64,000 nt of DNA from JAYEHL01 sp041653935 (GTDB taxonomy: Bacteria > Chloroflexota > Dehalococcoidia > E44-bin15), in the NCBI GenBank assembly GCA_041653935.1, contig JBAZEO010000001.1, positions 1,116,001 to 1,180,000 of the forward strand, in the 5' to 3' direction. The translations under genes and the position numbers were made by a program. Numbering within the stretch: the first letter of the stretch is position 1; every line of letters starts with the position of its first letter. Shown in pieces: positions 52,061 through 60,810 of the stretch. The notes below the pieces were generated by a model. The model ran no database searches, had not been told where the DNA came from, and was given only the letters and a program-made list of their open reading frames with translations.

Positions 52061-52141
52061 TACAGCTGCGGCGCGCAAAATTGTTCGTATGTGCATGGTA
52101 CTTCGTCCATGCACATACATGAAGGGTCGTTTATAGCTGTA
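52061..52141. repeat. 81-bp element B, copy 2
   Basis: Same length and TACAGC/GCTGTA ends as 35433-35513. The central stem GTATGTGCATGG (52087-52098) with 52107-52118 carries compensating changes relative to copy 1 (GCACGG/CCGTGC became GCATGG/CCATGC), which points to a conserved hairpin. Confidence 0.78.
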
Positions 52142-52232
52142 TACGTACATTCAGACTTCTCGCGATGCCTGGGGCGACGCAATGTTACAGCCCTCGACTG
52201 TGAAGCAGAGGAGGTTAGCTACCCACAGAGGT

Positions 52233-52356
52233 GCAGGAGAATCATCTCCTGCCGGGGTTTGGGGGTGTCCCCCAAAATTAAAGTCCCCCAACGTATGGGG
52301 GATTTAGGGGGTTCGGTTATTGAGACCCCCTTTCAAGGGGGACAGCAGGGGGTCTC
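52233..52356 (+). repeat. Dispersed G/C-run hairpin repeat, copy 6
   Basis: GCAGGAGA..TCTCCTGC 5' stem, then GGGGGTGTCCCCC, CCCCCAACGTATGGGGG and CCCCCTTTCAAGGGGG modules. Confidence 0.87.
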
Positions 52357-52384
52357 AATAATATATTAATCTCCCTCGTCAGAG

Positions 52385-52414
52385 TTGACTGCTGATTCGT
52401 ATTTACTGTATACT
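52385..52414 (+). promoter_or_regulatory. Promoter of the second HMGS-like/thiolase/dehydrogenase operon
   Basis: TTGACT (52385-52390), 18-base spacer, TATACT (52409-52414), 55 bases before ATG 52469. Confidence 0.65.
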
Positions 52415-52468
52415 ATATTTTTGGAAAAATCTCTTTAACTGCGTCTAATTTTAGAGAAAGGATAACGT

Positions 52469-53920
52469 ATGGCAGTAGGAATAACTTCGTATGGCGCTTA
52501 CATACCCCTGTACCGGATGTCACGCGATGTTTTCTACAAAGCTTGGGGCGGCGCAAAAATGGCTGGCGAGCGCGCCGTTTGCAACTATGATGAAGACACC
52601 GTAACGATGGCACAGGCAGCAGCCGCCGACTGTTTGACGGGCATTGACCCGAAGAAAGTCGACGGCCTCTTTTTTGCTACGACCACCCAGACCTACATGG
52701 AGAGGCTGGGAGCCGGCATCCTGGCTGTAGCATGTGATATGCGTGACGATGTCCGCACCATGGACGTCACCGACACGCTGCGGGCGGGCACATCCGCGTT
52801 CGCCTGCGCGGTAGATGCGGTCAAGGCCGGAACTACCAAGAGCATCCTGGTCACCACGTCGGATCACCGCATGGCGGCGCCGGCGGGCGACTTTGAGATG
52901 GCGCTGGGAGACGGCGCGGCGGCTCTGCTCATCGGCAGTGAGAACGTGATTGCCACAGTGGAAGGCAGCTATCACACCTCCGATGAGTTCTCCGGCATCT
53001 GGCGCCCCGAGGGCGAGCAGTTCATCCGCTCGTGGGAAGACCGCATGGTCTACGACAAGGGCTACTCCCTGATCCTCGAAGAAGGGATCAAGGGCCTGCT
53101 CAAGAAATATAATATGAAGGTCGGCGATTTCACCAAGTTCGTATACGATACCACGCTGCAGAGCGGAAGGCACGGGCAGATGGCGAAATCGCTCAAACTG
53201 GAAGATAAGCAGATCCAGAACCACCTGTTCGACACCATCGGCAATATCGGCACCGCCCACGCAACAATGATGCTGGTGGCGGCGCTGGAAGAGGCCAAGC
53301 CCGGCGACAAGATTCTCTGGGCCAGCTACAACAACGGCGTCGACGCGTTCATACTGCAGGTAACGCCGGAGATTACGAAGCTGGCGCCGCGGCGCGGCTA
53401 CAAGAAACACCTGGCCGCTAAAAAAATGCTGGAAAACAACGACCGCTACCTGCGCTGGCGCAAGCTGGTACCGCTGGAGAGGGCGCGCCGCTCCGAGCAG
53501 TCGCCGACATCCATATCCACACTCAGGCGCGACAAGAGGATCGCATTGGCGCTCTACGGCGTCAGGTGCAAGAAGTGCAACACCCCGCAGTTCAGCCAGG
53601 GCGGCAGCTACGGCTACCTGACCCCGCTGAGGGTCTGTGTAGATTGCATGGCCATCGATGAGATGGAACCCTACAGGTTCTCCGGCAAGAAGGCCAAGAT
53701 ATTCACCTACACCGAAGACAACCTCGCTGACAGCAACGACCCGCCCACCACCGTAACGGTCATCGACTGGGACGGCGGCGGACGCGGCATATTCGATATG
53801 ACAGACCGCGGAGGCGTAAAGCTGGATGTCGGTACAGAGGTCGAGACGACATTCAGGAAGCTCTATTACGACCGCGGTGTACACAACTACTTCTGGAAGA
53901 CGCGCCCCGTAAGGTGCTAA
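52469..53920 (+). CDS. HMG-CoA-synthase-like protein fused to DUF35, copy 2 (catalytic Cys lost)
   Basis: A 483-aa paralogue of the protein at 35982 with the same fusion. The nucleophile position reads DTLRAGT (Leu104 for Cys) and the usual HQPN region reads VYDTT, so condensing activity of the canonical kind is unlikely. The DUF35 part has CKKCNTPQFSQ with a second CVDC knuckle near residue 390 and the same HNYFWKTRP ending. AAAGGA upstream of ATG 52469. First in a cluster of thiolase and four acyl-CoA dehydrogenases. Confidence 0.88.
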   Translation: MAVGITSYGAYIPLYRMSRDVFYKAWGGAKMAGERAVCNYDEDTVTMAQAAAADCLTGIDPKKVDGLFFATTTQTYMERLGAGILAVACDMRDDVRTMDVTDTLRAGTSAFACAVDAVKAGTTKSILVTTSDHRMAAPAGDFEMALGDGAAALLIGSENVIATVEGSYHTSDEFSGIWRPEGEQFIRSWEDRMVYDKGYSLILEEGIKGLLKKYNMKVGDFTKFVYDTTLQSGRHGQMAKSLKLEDKQIQNHLFDTIGNIGTAHATMMLVAALEEAKPGDKILWASYNNGVDAFILQVTPEITKLAPRRGYKKHLAAKKMLENNDRYLRWRKLVPLERARRSEQSPTSISTLRRDKRIALALYGVRCKKCNTPQFSQGGSYGYLTPLRVCVDCMAIDEMEPYRFSGKKAKIFTYTEDNLADSNDPPTTVTVIDWDGGGRGIFDMTDRGGVKLDVGTEVETTFRKLYYDRGVHNYFWKTRPVRC

Positions 53921-53933
53921 AGGAAGGATTACT

Positions 53934-55112
53934 ATGGTTGAGAGTATTAAAGATAGAGTAGCAATCATCGGAATGGGATGCACCAAGTTCGGCGAGCTTT
54001 GGGACAAAAGCCGCGTCGACCTGATCGTGGATGCAGCTAAGGACTGCTACAAGGACGCCGGAATGGAGCAGAAGGACATCCAGGCAGCGTGGGTATCCAC
54101 CTACTACGATACATCGGGAATCACCGGACAGGCGCTGGCCGCCCCGCTGAGGCTGCCGTACCTGCCCATAACCAGGGTTGAGAACGCCTGCGCCTCCGCC
54201 TCCGATGCCCTGCGGAACGCTTCCTACGCGGTAGCCGCCGGCATTTACGACCGCGTGCTGGTCGTCGGCGTTGAGAAGATCAAAGACCAGGGGCTGAGCG
54301 GACTCGCCGTGCGCAACCTGGACATGGGCGGACTGATGTTCTCCATGACCATGCCCGGCATGTTCTCCATGCTGGCCACGAAATATTTCTCGCACTACAA
54401 CATCACACCCGAGGACGGCAAGAAGATGCTGGCGCACGTCTCGTGGAAGAGCCACAAGAACGGCGTGAACAGCCCCAATGCCCACTTCCGCAAGGAAGTC
54501 AGCATGGACCAGATCATAAAGGCCCCCATCATCGCCTGGCCGCTGGGACTCTTCGACTGCTGCGGCGTCTCCGACGGCGCGGCGGCCGCCATCATAGTGC
54601 CGGCCAAGGACGCCAAGAAATATCGCAAAGACCCGGTCTACATCAAGGCGCTTCAGATGAGCGTGGCCCCCGGCGACGGGACAACATCGACCAAATACGA
54701 CTATCTGCATGTCGAGTCCACCGTTCGCGCCGGCAATGCGGCCTACATCGAGGCCGGCGTCAAGACGCCGCGCGAGGAGATCGGCATGGCCGAGGTTCAT
54801 GACTGCTTCTCCATCACGGAGGCGGTGACCATGGAAGACCTGAGGTTCAGCCCGCGCGGGAAGATGAAAGAGGACATCGAGTCGGGATTCTTCGACCTTG
54901 AAGGCCCTCTGTCAGTACAGCCCGACGGCGGCCTGAAGTGCTTCGGACACCCCATCGGCGCCACCGGTTTGAGAATGATTTACGAGATGTACAAGCAGTT
55001 GCAGGGCAAGGCCGACAAGCGTCAGCTCAAGAACCCGAAGCTGGGCCTGACCCACAACCTGGGCGGACAGCCGCCACATTGTACGATTTTCGTCGGTCTC
55101 TTCGGAACCTAA
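53934..55112 (+). CDS. SCP2-type thiolase, copy 2
   Basis: A 392-aa paralogue of the thiolase at 37415, with the same start VAIIGMGCTKFGELWDKS, Cys86 in ENACASASDAL, His in CFGHPIGATG and HNLGG near the end. Catalytic residues appear intact. Thirteen bases separate it from the HMGS-like gene. Together with the following dehydrogenases it suggests beta-oxidation-type shortening of a bulky or side-chain acyl-CoA. Confidence 0.9.
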   Translation: MVESIKDRVAIIGMGCTKFGELWDKSRVDLIVDAAKDCYKDAGMEQKDIQAAWVSTYYDTSGITGQALAAPLRLPYLPITRVENACASASDALRNASYAVAAGIYDRVLVVGVEKIKDQGLSGLAVRNLDMGGLMFSMTMPGMFSMLATKYFSHYNITPEDGKKMLAHVSWKSHKNGVNSPNAHFRKEVSMDQIIKAPIIAWPLGLFDCCGVSDGAAAAIIVPAKDAKKYRKDPVYIKALQMSVAPGDGTTSTKYDYLHVESTVRAGNAAYIEAGVKTPREEIGMAEVHDCFSITEAVTMEDLRFSPRGKMKEDIESGFFDLEGPLSVQPDGGLKCFGHPIGATGLRMIYEMYKQLQGKADKRQLKNPKLGLTHNLGGQPPHCTIFVGLFGT

Positions 55113-55273
55113 ACATTCGCATAACGAGAAACATCCGCATGGCGAGACAGGGTACCGTTCTCGCCATGCGCCATGTATAAAAGGAACTTCCGGGAAGCGG
55201 AATCGACGCCTCGCCCGGAGGTCAAAAAAATAAAATAAGGGACTATAGGCTAAATCCAAGGAAGGGAGTAAAA

Positions 55274-56470
55274 ATGGACTTCCAACTTACCCCGCAACAA
55301 GAGGCCTTAAAGAAAGAGTTTGACACCTTCTTCGAGGCTGAGATGAAGAAGGCCCCGGAAGGATGGATGTGGGGCCTGGATGGACTGTATAACGACATCG
55401 GCTGGCCTTTCAACAAGTACATGGCGAAACGGCTGGCGGAGAAGGGTTGGCTGGTCCGGCCCTGGCCCAAGGAATACGGCGGCAGCAGCGCCCCCATGAT
55501 GGAGCAGCTCATATTCAGCGATTCCATCGGTTACTACTGCGCCCCCGGCGTCGACCCATTAGGCATCGGCATGATTGGGCCTACGCTGCTGGCGCTGGGC
55601 AACGATGAGCAGAAGAAACAGCACCTGCCGCCCATAGCGAAGGCAGAGAAGTTCTGGTGTCAGGGCTGGAGCGAGCCCAACGCCGGTTCCGACCTGGCCT
55701 CGCTGACGACAAAGGCCGTCAAGGACGGCGACGACTGGATTATCAACGGCCAGAAGTGCTGGAACACCGGCGCGCACAGGGCAGACTGGAGCTTCATGCT
55801 GGCCAGGACTGATCCCGCGGCCAGGCGCAGCAAGGGCATTACCTTCTTCCTCGTCGATATGAAGAGCCCGGGCGTCACCGTGCGCCCGATACCGGGCATG
55901 GACGGCTCCGAGCACTTCAACGAGATATTCTTCGACAACGTGCGCGTGCCGTCGCGGAATATTGTGGGACAGGTGAACCAGGGCTGGGCCGTGACCAATG
56001 CTACCATGAACTTCGAGCGCTCCAGCGTGGGTGTCATCTCAGGAATCAAGCGCGCGCTCAACGAGCTGGTAATATACTGCCAGCAAAACAATTTGAAGAA
56101 CAAGCCATTGAAGGATAACCCGCATGTGCGCCATCGACTGGCGCAACTGTTCATCGACATCGAGACCGGACACGCCATGAGCTATCGCTGCGGATGGATG
56201 CAGGAGAAGGGCGACCTTCTCGGCGCCGCCTCGGCATCGTGCGGCGCCAAGGTATTCAGCACCGAGCTGTGGCAGCGTTGCGCCTTCACCGGCGTCGAGA
56301 TCATGGGGCTCTACGGCACGGTGGCGCACACATCGAAGACGCTGGCGCCGATCAGAGGACAGTTCGAGAACCTGGTCCAGATTACACCGGGTTACAAACT
56401 CGGCGGCGGCACTTCGGAAATTATGAAAAATATAATCGCCTGGATTGGCCTAGGGCTGCCCAGGAAGTAA
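55274..56470 (+). CDS. Acyl-CoA dehydrogenase, pair 1 first subunit
   Basis: 398 aa. N-terminus MDFQLTPQQEALKKEFDTFF, the FAD region QGWSEPNAGSDLASLTTKAV near 133-152, WIINGQKCWNTG near 158-169, and a GGGTSEIMKN end where Gly replaces the Glu of the short-chain YEGT loop. It pairs with the next gene (17-base gap) as a larger plus smaller subunit, as in alpha2beta2 dehydrogenases of actinobacterial steroid side-chain breakdown. Confidence 0.92.
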   Translation: MDFQLTPQQEALKKEFDTFFEAEMKKAPEGWMWGLDGLYNDIGWPFNKYMAKRLAEKGWLVRPWPKEYGGSSAPMMEQLIFSDSIGYYCAPGVDPLGIGMIGPTLLALGNDEQKKQHLPPIAKAEKFWCQGWSEPNAGSDLASLTTKAVKDGDDWIINGQKCWNTGAHRADWSFMLARTDPAARRSKGITFFLVDMKSPGVTVRPIPGMDGSEHFNEIFFDNVRVPSRNIVGQVNQGWAVTNATMNFERSSVGVISGIKRALNELVIYCQQNNLKNKPLKDNPHVRHRLAQLFIDIETGHAMSYRCGWMQEKGDLLGAASASCGAKVFSTELWQRCAFTGVEIMGLYGTVAHTSKTLAPIRGQFENLVQITPGYKLGGGTSEIMKNIIAWIGLGLPRK

Positions 56471-56487
56471 GACGAGAGGAGCGAATC

Positions 56488-57621
56488 ATGAATCTTGATT
56501 TCAGCGAAGAGCAGGATATGCTCCGAAACTCGGCTCGCCAGTTCGTGTCCACCGAGTGCACCAAGGCGAAGGTCCGAGAGCTTGAAAAAAGCAAAGAGGG
56601 TTATTCGCCGGAGATCTGGCGCAAGATGGCGGAACTCGGCTGGTTCGGGCTGATGATACCGGATCAGTATAACGGCATGGGCATGAAACTCCTCGACCTG
56701 ATGGTCGTATTCGAAGAGGTCGGGAAGAACATACTGCCCAGCCCCTTCCTCGTCAACACGGCGCTGGCAACGCCGCCTATCGTCGAGGCCGGCTCCGAGG
56801 CGTTGAAGAAGGAGTTCCTGCCCAAGATAGCGGCGGGAGAGATAATACTGACCATGGCACTCACCGAGAAGAGCGTAGGCTATACCCCCGATTGCATCCA
56901 GATGAAGGCGGAGGCCAAGGGCGACAACTTCGTGCTCAACGGCACCAAGCTGTTCGTGGAGTACGCCACGGCCGCCAACTGCCTGGTCGTAGTGGCCAGG
57001 ACCAAGAGCGGAGGCAAGCCCGAGGATGGCATAACGCTGTTCCTTGTCGATGCAAAGTCGAAGGGGATAACGATAACGCCTTTCGACACCACCGCCGCCG
57101 ACAAGCAGTGCGAGGTCGTCTTCAAGGATGTGAGTGTCGCCAAGAACCGCGTCATCGGCGAGGTAAATAAGGGCTGGCCCGTAGTGCAGAGCGCGCTGCG
57201 CCAGGCCACCATCGCCAAGTGCGCCGAGATGGTCGGCGGCATGGCTGCCATCCAGGAGATGGCCACGGCCTACGCCAAGGAGAGGGTGCAGTACGGGGCG
57301 GTCATCGGTTCCTATCAGGCCATCCAGCATAAACTGGCGGAGTTATACCTGCGATCCAGCATGTCCAAAAACATCCTCTACGAAGCGGCATGGATGGCCC
57401 AGGAGGGCATGGACTGCGACTGGAAGGTTTCCACATGCAAGGCGTGGTGCAACGAGGCCTATAGGATGGTTACAGAGGAGGGTGTGCATGTCCACGGCGC
57501 TATTGGAACGACGCGCGACCATGACGCCAGCCTGTACTATCGCAGGGCCCGGGCAGCATATTCGATATTCGGCGACACGGAAGACCACAGGGAAGTGGTA
57601 GCGAAAAAGATGGGGCTCTAG
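56488..57621 (+). CDS. Acyl-CoA dehydrogenase, pair 1 second subunit
   Basis: A 377-aa divergent acyl-CoA dehydrogenase. I chose ATG 56488, with GAGAGGAG upstream; an earlier in-frame start would overlap the first subunit by almost 100 codons. N-terminus MNLDFSEEQDMLRNSARQF; FVLNGTKLFVEYATAA near 150-165; the C-terminus IFGDTEDHREVVAKKMGL lacks the GTSE loop. Probably the beta partner of an alpha2beta2 enzyme. Confidence 0.92.
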   Translation: MNLDFSEEQDMLRNSARQFVSTECTKAKVRELEKSKEGYSPEIWRKMAELGWFGLMIPDQYNGMGMKLLDLMVVFEEVGKNILPSPFLVNTALATPPIVEAGSEALKKEFLPKIAAGEIILTMALTEKSVGYTPDCIQMKAEAKGDNFVLNGTKLFVEYATAANCLVVVARTKSGGKPEDGITLFLVDAKSKGITITPFDTTAADKQCEVVFKDVSVAKNRVIGEVNKGWPVVQSALRQATIAKCAEMVGGMAAIQEMATAYAKERVQYGAVIGSYQAIQHKLAELYLRSSMSKNILYEAAWMAQEGMDCDWKVSTCKAWCNEAYRMVTEEGVHVHGAIGTTRDHDASLYYRRARAAYSIFGDTEDHREVVAKKMGL

Positions 57622-57647
57622 TCCCCGTCGACATTTGAACCTTAATG

Positions 57648-57696
57648 TAGGGGCTATCCTTGTGATCGCCCAAGGATAGAGGGGGTTGATGGCCCC
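57648..57696. repeat. Hairpins between the two dehydrogenase pairs
   Basis: CTATCCTTG (57654-57662) with CAAGGATAG (57671-57679), then GGGGGTTGATGGCCCCC. Preceded by GTAGGGG, so related to the small REP-like hairpins of the window. Confidence 0.5.
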
Positions 57697-57736
57697 CGAC
57701 CGAAAAGGAAAAATCTCTCTAAGAGAGGTGGAAAAT

Positions 57737-58921
57737 ATGGATTTTAATTTCACACCGGAACAGGTAGCGTTCCGACAGGAAGTCAAAGACTTTATAGCAA
57801 AAGAGATCCCGCCCGAGTTCGAAGCAGGTGTGGGCGGGCACGTGGAGTCCGACGCGGACTGGAAGTTCGCGCGTTCCATCACCAAGAAGCTCTCCGAGAA
57901 GGGCTGGCTCAACATCGCCTGGCCCAAGGAGTACGGCGGCAAGGACGCGCACATGTTCAGCGTCATCATCAACGATGAGTTCAACTACCGCGGCGCTCCC
58001 GGCCTGGACTTCGGCGGCATCGGAATGCTGGCCCCGGCCCTCATGGCCCACGGCAACGAGGAGCAGAAGAAAGAGCACCTGGGCAGGATCGCGCGTGGAG
58101 AGGTAATCTGGTGTCAGGGCTGGAGCGAGCCCGGAGCGGGCTCTGACCTGCCGGCAATGACTACCAAGGCGGTGGAGGACGGCGACTCCTACGTAATCAA
58201 CGGACAGAAGGTATGGACCAGCCTGGCACACCACGCTGACTGGTGCTTCCTCCTGGCTAAGACTGACATGAACGCGGTGCCCAAGCACCGGGGCATCACC
58301 TTCTTCTTGGTCAACTTCAAGACGCCCGGCATCACCATCAACCCGCTGACGACCATGGCCAACGAGCATTGCTTCTCAGAGGTATTCTACGATAACGTCA
58401 GGGTGCCCAAGAAGAACATCGTGGGCAAGGTCAACGGCGGATTCAAGGTCGCCATGACCGCGGCGAGCTTCGAGCGCTCCGGCATCTACAGGATCGCGCG
58501 CGCGCTGGGCAACGTCGATAAGCTCATCGAGTTCGCCAAGAAGCCGCTGCCCGGCGGGCACATCATCGGCAAGGACCCATACGTCAGACAGAAGCTGACC
58601 AGCCTGTACATCGAGGGACGCATCGCACGGCTCCTGGCCTATCGCGTCGCCTGGCTGCAGACCACGGGCGCGCAGCCCGATTGGGAATCATCCATCGCGC
58701 GCGTACACGGCAGCGAGTTCCAGCAGCACGTCGGCGAGGTCGGCGCTGAGATCATGGGACTATACGGCACGCTGTTCAAAGAGTCGAAGTGGGGCAACGA
58801 GAAGTATTCCATCGCACGCGAGTCGCTGCTTGGAATCGGAGCCACCATCGCGGCCGGCACATCGGAAGTACAGAGGAATGCCATCGCTGAGAGATGCTTC
58901 GGCATGCCGAAATCATATTAA
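57737..58921 (+). CDS. Acyl-CoA dehydrogenase, pair 2 first subunit
   Basis: 394 aa, closest in layout to the protein at 55274: MDFNFTPEQVAFRQEVKDF, CQGWSEPGAGSDLPAMTTKA near 135-154, INGQKVWTSLAHHADW, and AAGTSEVQRNAIAERCFG at the end. GAGGTG six bases before ATG 57737 supports this start over an upstream one. Forms a second large/small pair with the next gene. Confidence 0.92.
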   Translation: MDFNFTPEQVAFRQEVKDFIAKEIPPEFEAGVGGHVESDADWKFARSITKKLSEKGWLNIAWPKEYGGKDAHMFSVIINDEFNYRGAPGLDFGGIGMLAPALMAHGNEEQKKEHLGRIARGEVIWCQGWSEPGAGSDLPAMTTKAVEDGDSYVINGQKVWTSLAHHADWCFLLAKTDMNAVPKHRGITFFLVNFKTPGITINPLTTMANEHCFSEVFYDNVRVPKKNIVGKVNGGFKVAMTAASFERSGIYRIARALGNVDKLIEFAKKPLPGGHIIGKDPYVRQKLTSLYIEGRIARLLAYRVAWLQTTGAQPDWESSIARVHGSEFQQHVGEVGAEIMGLYGTLFKESKWGNEKYSIARESLLGIGATIAAGTSEVQRNAIAERCFGMPKSY

Positions 58922-58961
58922 ATTTAGTAAATAATCTCCAAGGGGGAAAGGAGCGGGAAAT

Positions 58962-60092
58962 ATGGACTTAGGTTTTACACAAGAACAGGAAATGTTACGC
59001 ACATCGGCGAAAGCTTTTCTCACGGCGGAGTGCCCTCCGGAGACGGTCAAGCTGCTGAACGCGGACGAGAAGGGTTATAAGCCGGAGATGTGGAAGAAGA
59101 TGTCGGAGCTGGGCTGGCAGGGGCTGGCCATTCCCGATGCCTACGGCGGCATGGGTATGACCTTCCTCGACCTGGCGGTGCTGTTTGAGGAAATGGGCAA
59201 GGCCGCGTTCCCGGGCCCGTTCCTGCCGTCTGTAGTCCTGGGCGGGTTCACCCTGATCGAGGGCGGCAGCGAGGAGCAGAAGAAGGCATGGCTGCCCAAG
59301 ATCGCATCGGGCGAGTCCATCTTCACGGTGGCGATCACCGAGCCGAGTGTAAGCTACAATCCGGCGGATATGACGGTCAAGGCCACCGCCGAGGGCGGCG
59401 ATTTCGTTATCGACGGCACCAAGCTGTTCGTGAACGACGCCAACGTCGCTGACCACATCATTGTTGTAACCAGGACCAAGGCCGGGACCTCCGCGGACGG
59501 CATCACGCTGTTCCTGGTCGATGCCAAAGCCAACGGCGTACAGATAACACCGCTGAAGACCATCGACGGCAACAAGCAGTGCGAGGTCATCTTCAAGAAG
59601 GTGCGCGTGCCCAAGGCCAATATGATAGGCGCCCTGAACAAGGGCTGGGCCATCATCGACAAGGTGCTGGAGAAGGCCACCGTGGCCAAGTGCGCCGAGA
59701 TGCTCGGCGGGGCGCAGGCCGCCCTCGACATGAGCGTAGCCTATGCCAAGGAGCGCGTGCAGTTCGGCAAGCCAATCGGTAGCTTCCAGGCGATTCAACA
59801 TCATTGTGCCAATATGCTCATCGATGTGGAGAGCTCCAGGTTCCTGACCTATCAGGCGGCATGGAAGATATCCGAGGGCATGGATGCCACCATGGATGTC
59901 TCCATGGCCAAAGCCTGGGTCAGCGACGCCTACCGCCGCGTAACCCGGCTCGGACACCAGATCCACGGCGGCATCGGCTTCTGCCTGGACCACAACATGC
60001 CACTATACTTCAAGCATTGCAAAGCGTCCGAATCACTCTTCGGCGGGCCTGAGTTCCACCGCGAGCAGGTCGCCCAGAGCCTCGGTTTATAA
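58962..60092 (+). CDS. Acyl-CoA dehydrogenase, pair 2 second subunit
   Basis: 376 aa, paralogue of the protein at 56488: MDLGFTQEQEMLRTSAKAF, FVIDGTKLFVNDANVAD near 148-164, HQIHGGIGFCLDHNMPLYFK near the end, and a C-terminus LFGGPEFHREQVAQSLGL without GTSE. GGAGCGGG lies before the start. A strong terminator follows, closing the operon. Confidence 0.92.
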   Translation: MDLGFTQEQEMLRTSAKAFLTAECPPETVKLLNADEKGYKPEMWKKMSELGWQGLAIPDAYGGMGMTFLDLAVLFEEMGKAAFPGPFLPSVVLGGFTLIEGGSEEQKKAWLPKIASGESIFTVAITEPSVSYNPADMTVKATAEGGDFVIDGTKLFVNDANVADHIIVVTRTKAGTSADGITLFLVDAKANGVQITPLKTIDGNKQCEVIFKKVRVPKANMIGALNKGWAIIDKVLEKATVAKCAEMLGGAQAALDMSVAYAKERVQFGKPIGSFQAIQHHCANMLIDVESSRFLTYQAAWKISEGMDATMDVSMAKAWVSDAYRRVTRLGHQIHGGIGFCLDHNMPLYFKHCKASESLFGGPEFHREQVAQSLGL

Positions 60093-60113
60093 GTTAGGTT
60101 AATTAGACAATAC

Positions 60114-60151
60114 AGAGAAGGGCTATCGGCTGACGGTGGCCCTTCTCTTTG
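60114..60151 (+). terminator. Intrinsic terminator after the dehydrogenase operon
   Basis: Perfect 10-bp stem AGAGAAGGGC (60114-60123) and GCCCTTCTCT (60139-60148), then TT. Confidence 0.78.
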
Positions 60152-60167
60152 CGTAGAAGCTACAGCT

Positions 60168-60233
60168 TGTCATCCTGAGGGAGTATGCGACGAAGGATCT
60201 CGACGAGATTCTTCACTCCATTCAGAATGACAG
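60168..60233. repeat. TGTCATCCTGAG-type palindromic repeat
   Basis: Outer arms TGTCATCCTGA and TTCAGAATGACA, inner arms GAAGGATCTCG and CGAGATTCTTC. This matches a repeat sequence widely seen in environmental bacterial genomes. Confidence 0.7.
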
Positions 60234-60311
60234 ATACACATCGGGGGTGTTGTTAAAAACTCCTCCTAGCCTCCTCTTTATGAAAGAGAAGGTAGCTACT
60301 CTCGTCGTAAC

Positions 60312-60443
60312 TGGGAAGTGCAGAGGGGTCTCCCTCTGCCGAGGTAATAGGGGTGTCCCCTAATTATTAAGTCCCCCAACGTATGGGGGATTTAGGGGGT
60401 TCGGTTATTGTTTCCCCCTTTTAAGGGGGATAGCAGGGGGTTG
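60312..60443 (+). repeat. Dispersed G/C-run hairpin repeat, copy 7
   Basis: Full set of modules (CAGAGGG..CCCTCTG, GGGGTGTCCCC, GTCCCCCAACGTATGGGGGA, CCCCCTTTTAAGGGGG). Ends AGCAGGGGGTTG seven bases before the HIT gene and probably serves as its ribosome site. Confidence 0.88.
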
Positions 60444-60449
60444 AAACAT

Positions 60450-60788
60450 ATGGGCTGTCTATTCTGTAAAATAATAAAGGGTGAAATCGCCGGCGACACG
60501 GTCTACCGCGATGATAAAGTCTTAGCTATTCGCGACATCAATCCCAAGGCCCCGGTGCATATCCTGATTCTGCCCCTGGAGCACATACCCTCCCTCAGCG
60601 CCGCCACAGCGGACCACATGCCCCTCTTCGGCCACATGGTGAACAAGGCAAACGACCTGGCCAAGAGCGAAGGCATAGCGGAAAGCGGCTACAGGCTTGT
60701 GATAAACTCCGGGCCGGATGCGGGGCAGGATATCCATCACCTGCACCTGCATGTCCTCGGCGGACGCAAGCTGGGCTGGCGCACCTAA
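60450..60788 (+). CDS. HIT family protein (HINT-like)
   Basis: A 112-aa histidine-triad nucleotide hydrolase. Begins MGCLFCKIIKGEIAG; the active-site triad is in HHLHLHVLGG near residues 96-105. Acts on AMP-linked substrates such as adenosine phosphoramidates. I chose ATG 60450; an upstream in-frame start at 60408 is within repeat copy 7. Convergent with the c-di-GMP regulator. Confidence 0.94.
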   Translation: MGCLFCKIIKGEIAGDTVYRDDKVLAIRDINPKAPVHILILPLEHIPSLSAATADHMPLFGHMVNKANDLAKSEGIAESGYRLVINSGPDAGQDIHHLHLHVLGGRKLGWRT

Positions 60789-60810
60789 TATAAATGCCGG
60801 AGGTCGATCC

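Larger units (their letters stand above)
51737..52468. other. 730-bp intergenic region built of repeats
   Basis: No credible gene. Contains composite A (51887-51978), element B (52061-52141), repeat copy 6, and a promoter for the next gene. The same three repeat types are in the gap before the paralogous HMGS-like gene at 35982, in a different order. Confidence 0.75.
60093..60449. other. 356-bp intergenic region
   Basis: No gene. Holds the operon terminator, a TGTCATCCTGAG-type palindromic repeat and repeat copy 7. Confidence 0.75.

Noticed and set aside
52520..54007. 495-codon open frame antisense to the second HMGS-like gene
   Set aside because: Same reason, and it runs across two real genes on the other strand.
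56194..56487. Extended N-terminus of the second dehydrogenase
   Set aside because: It is an out-of-frame overlap with the preceding dehydrogenase; the conserved N-terminus starts at 56488.
60408..60449. N-terminal extension of the HIT gene
   Set aside because: It lies inside repeat copy 7 and repeats the same translated motif; the family start is MGCLFC at 60450.
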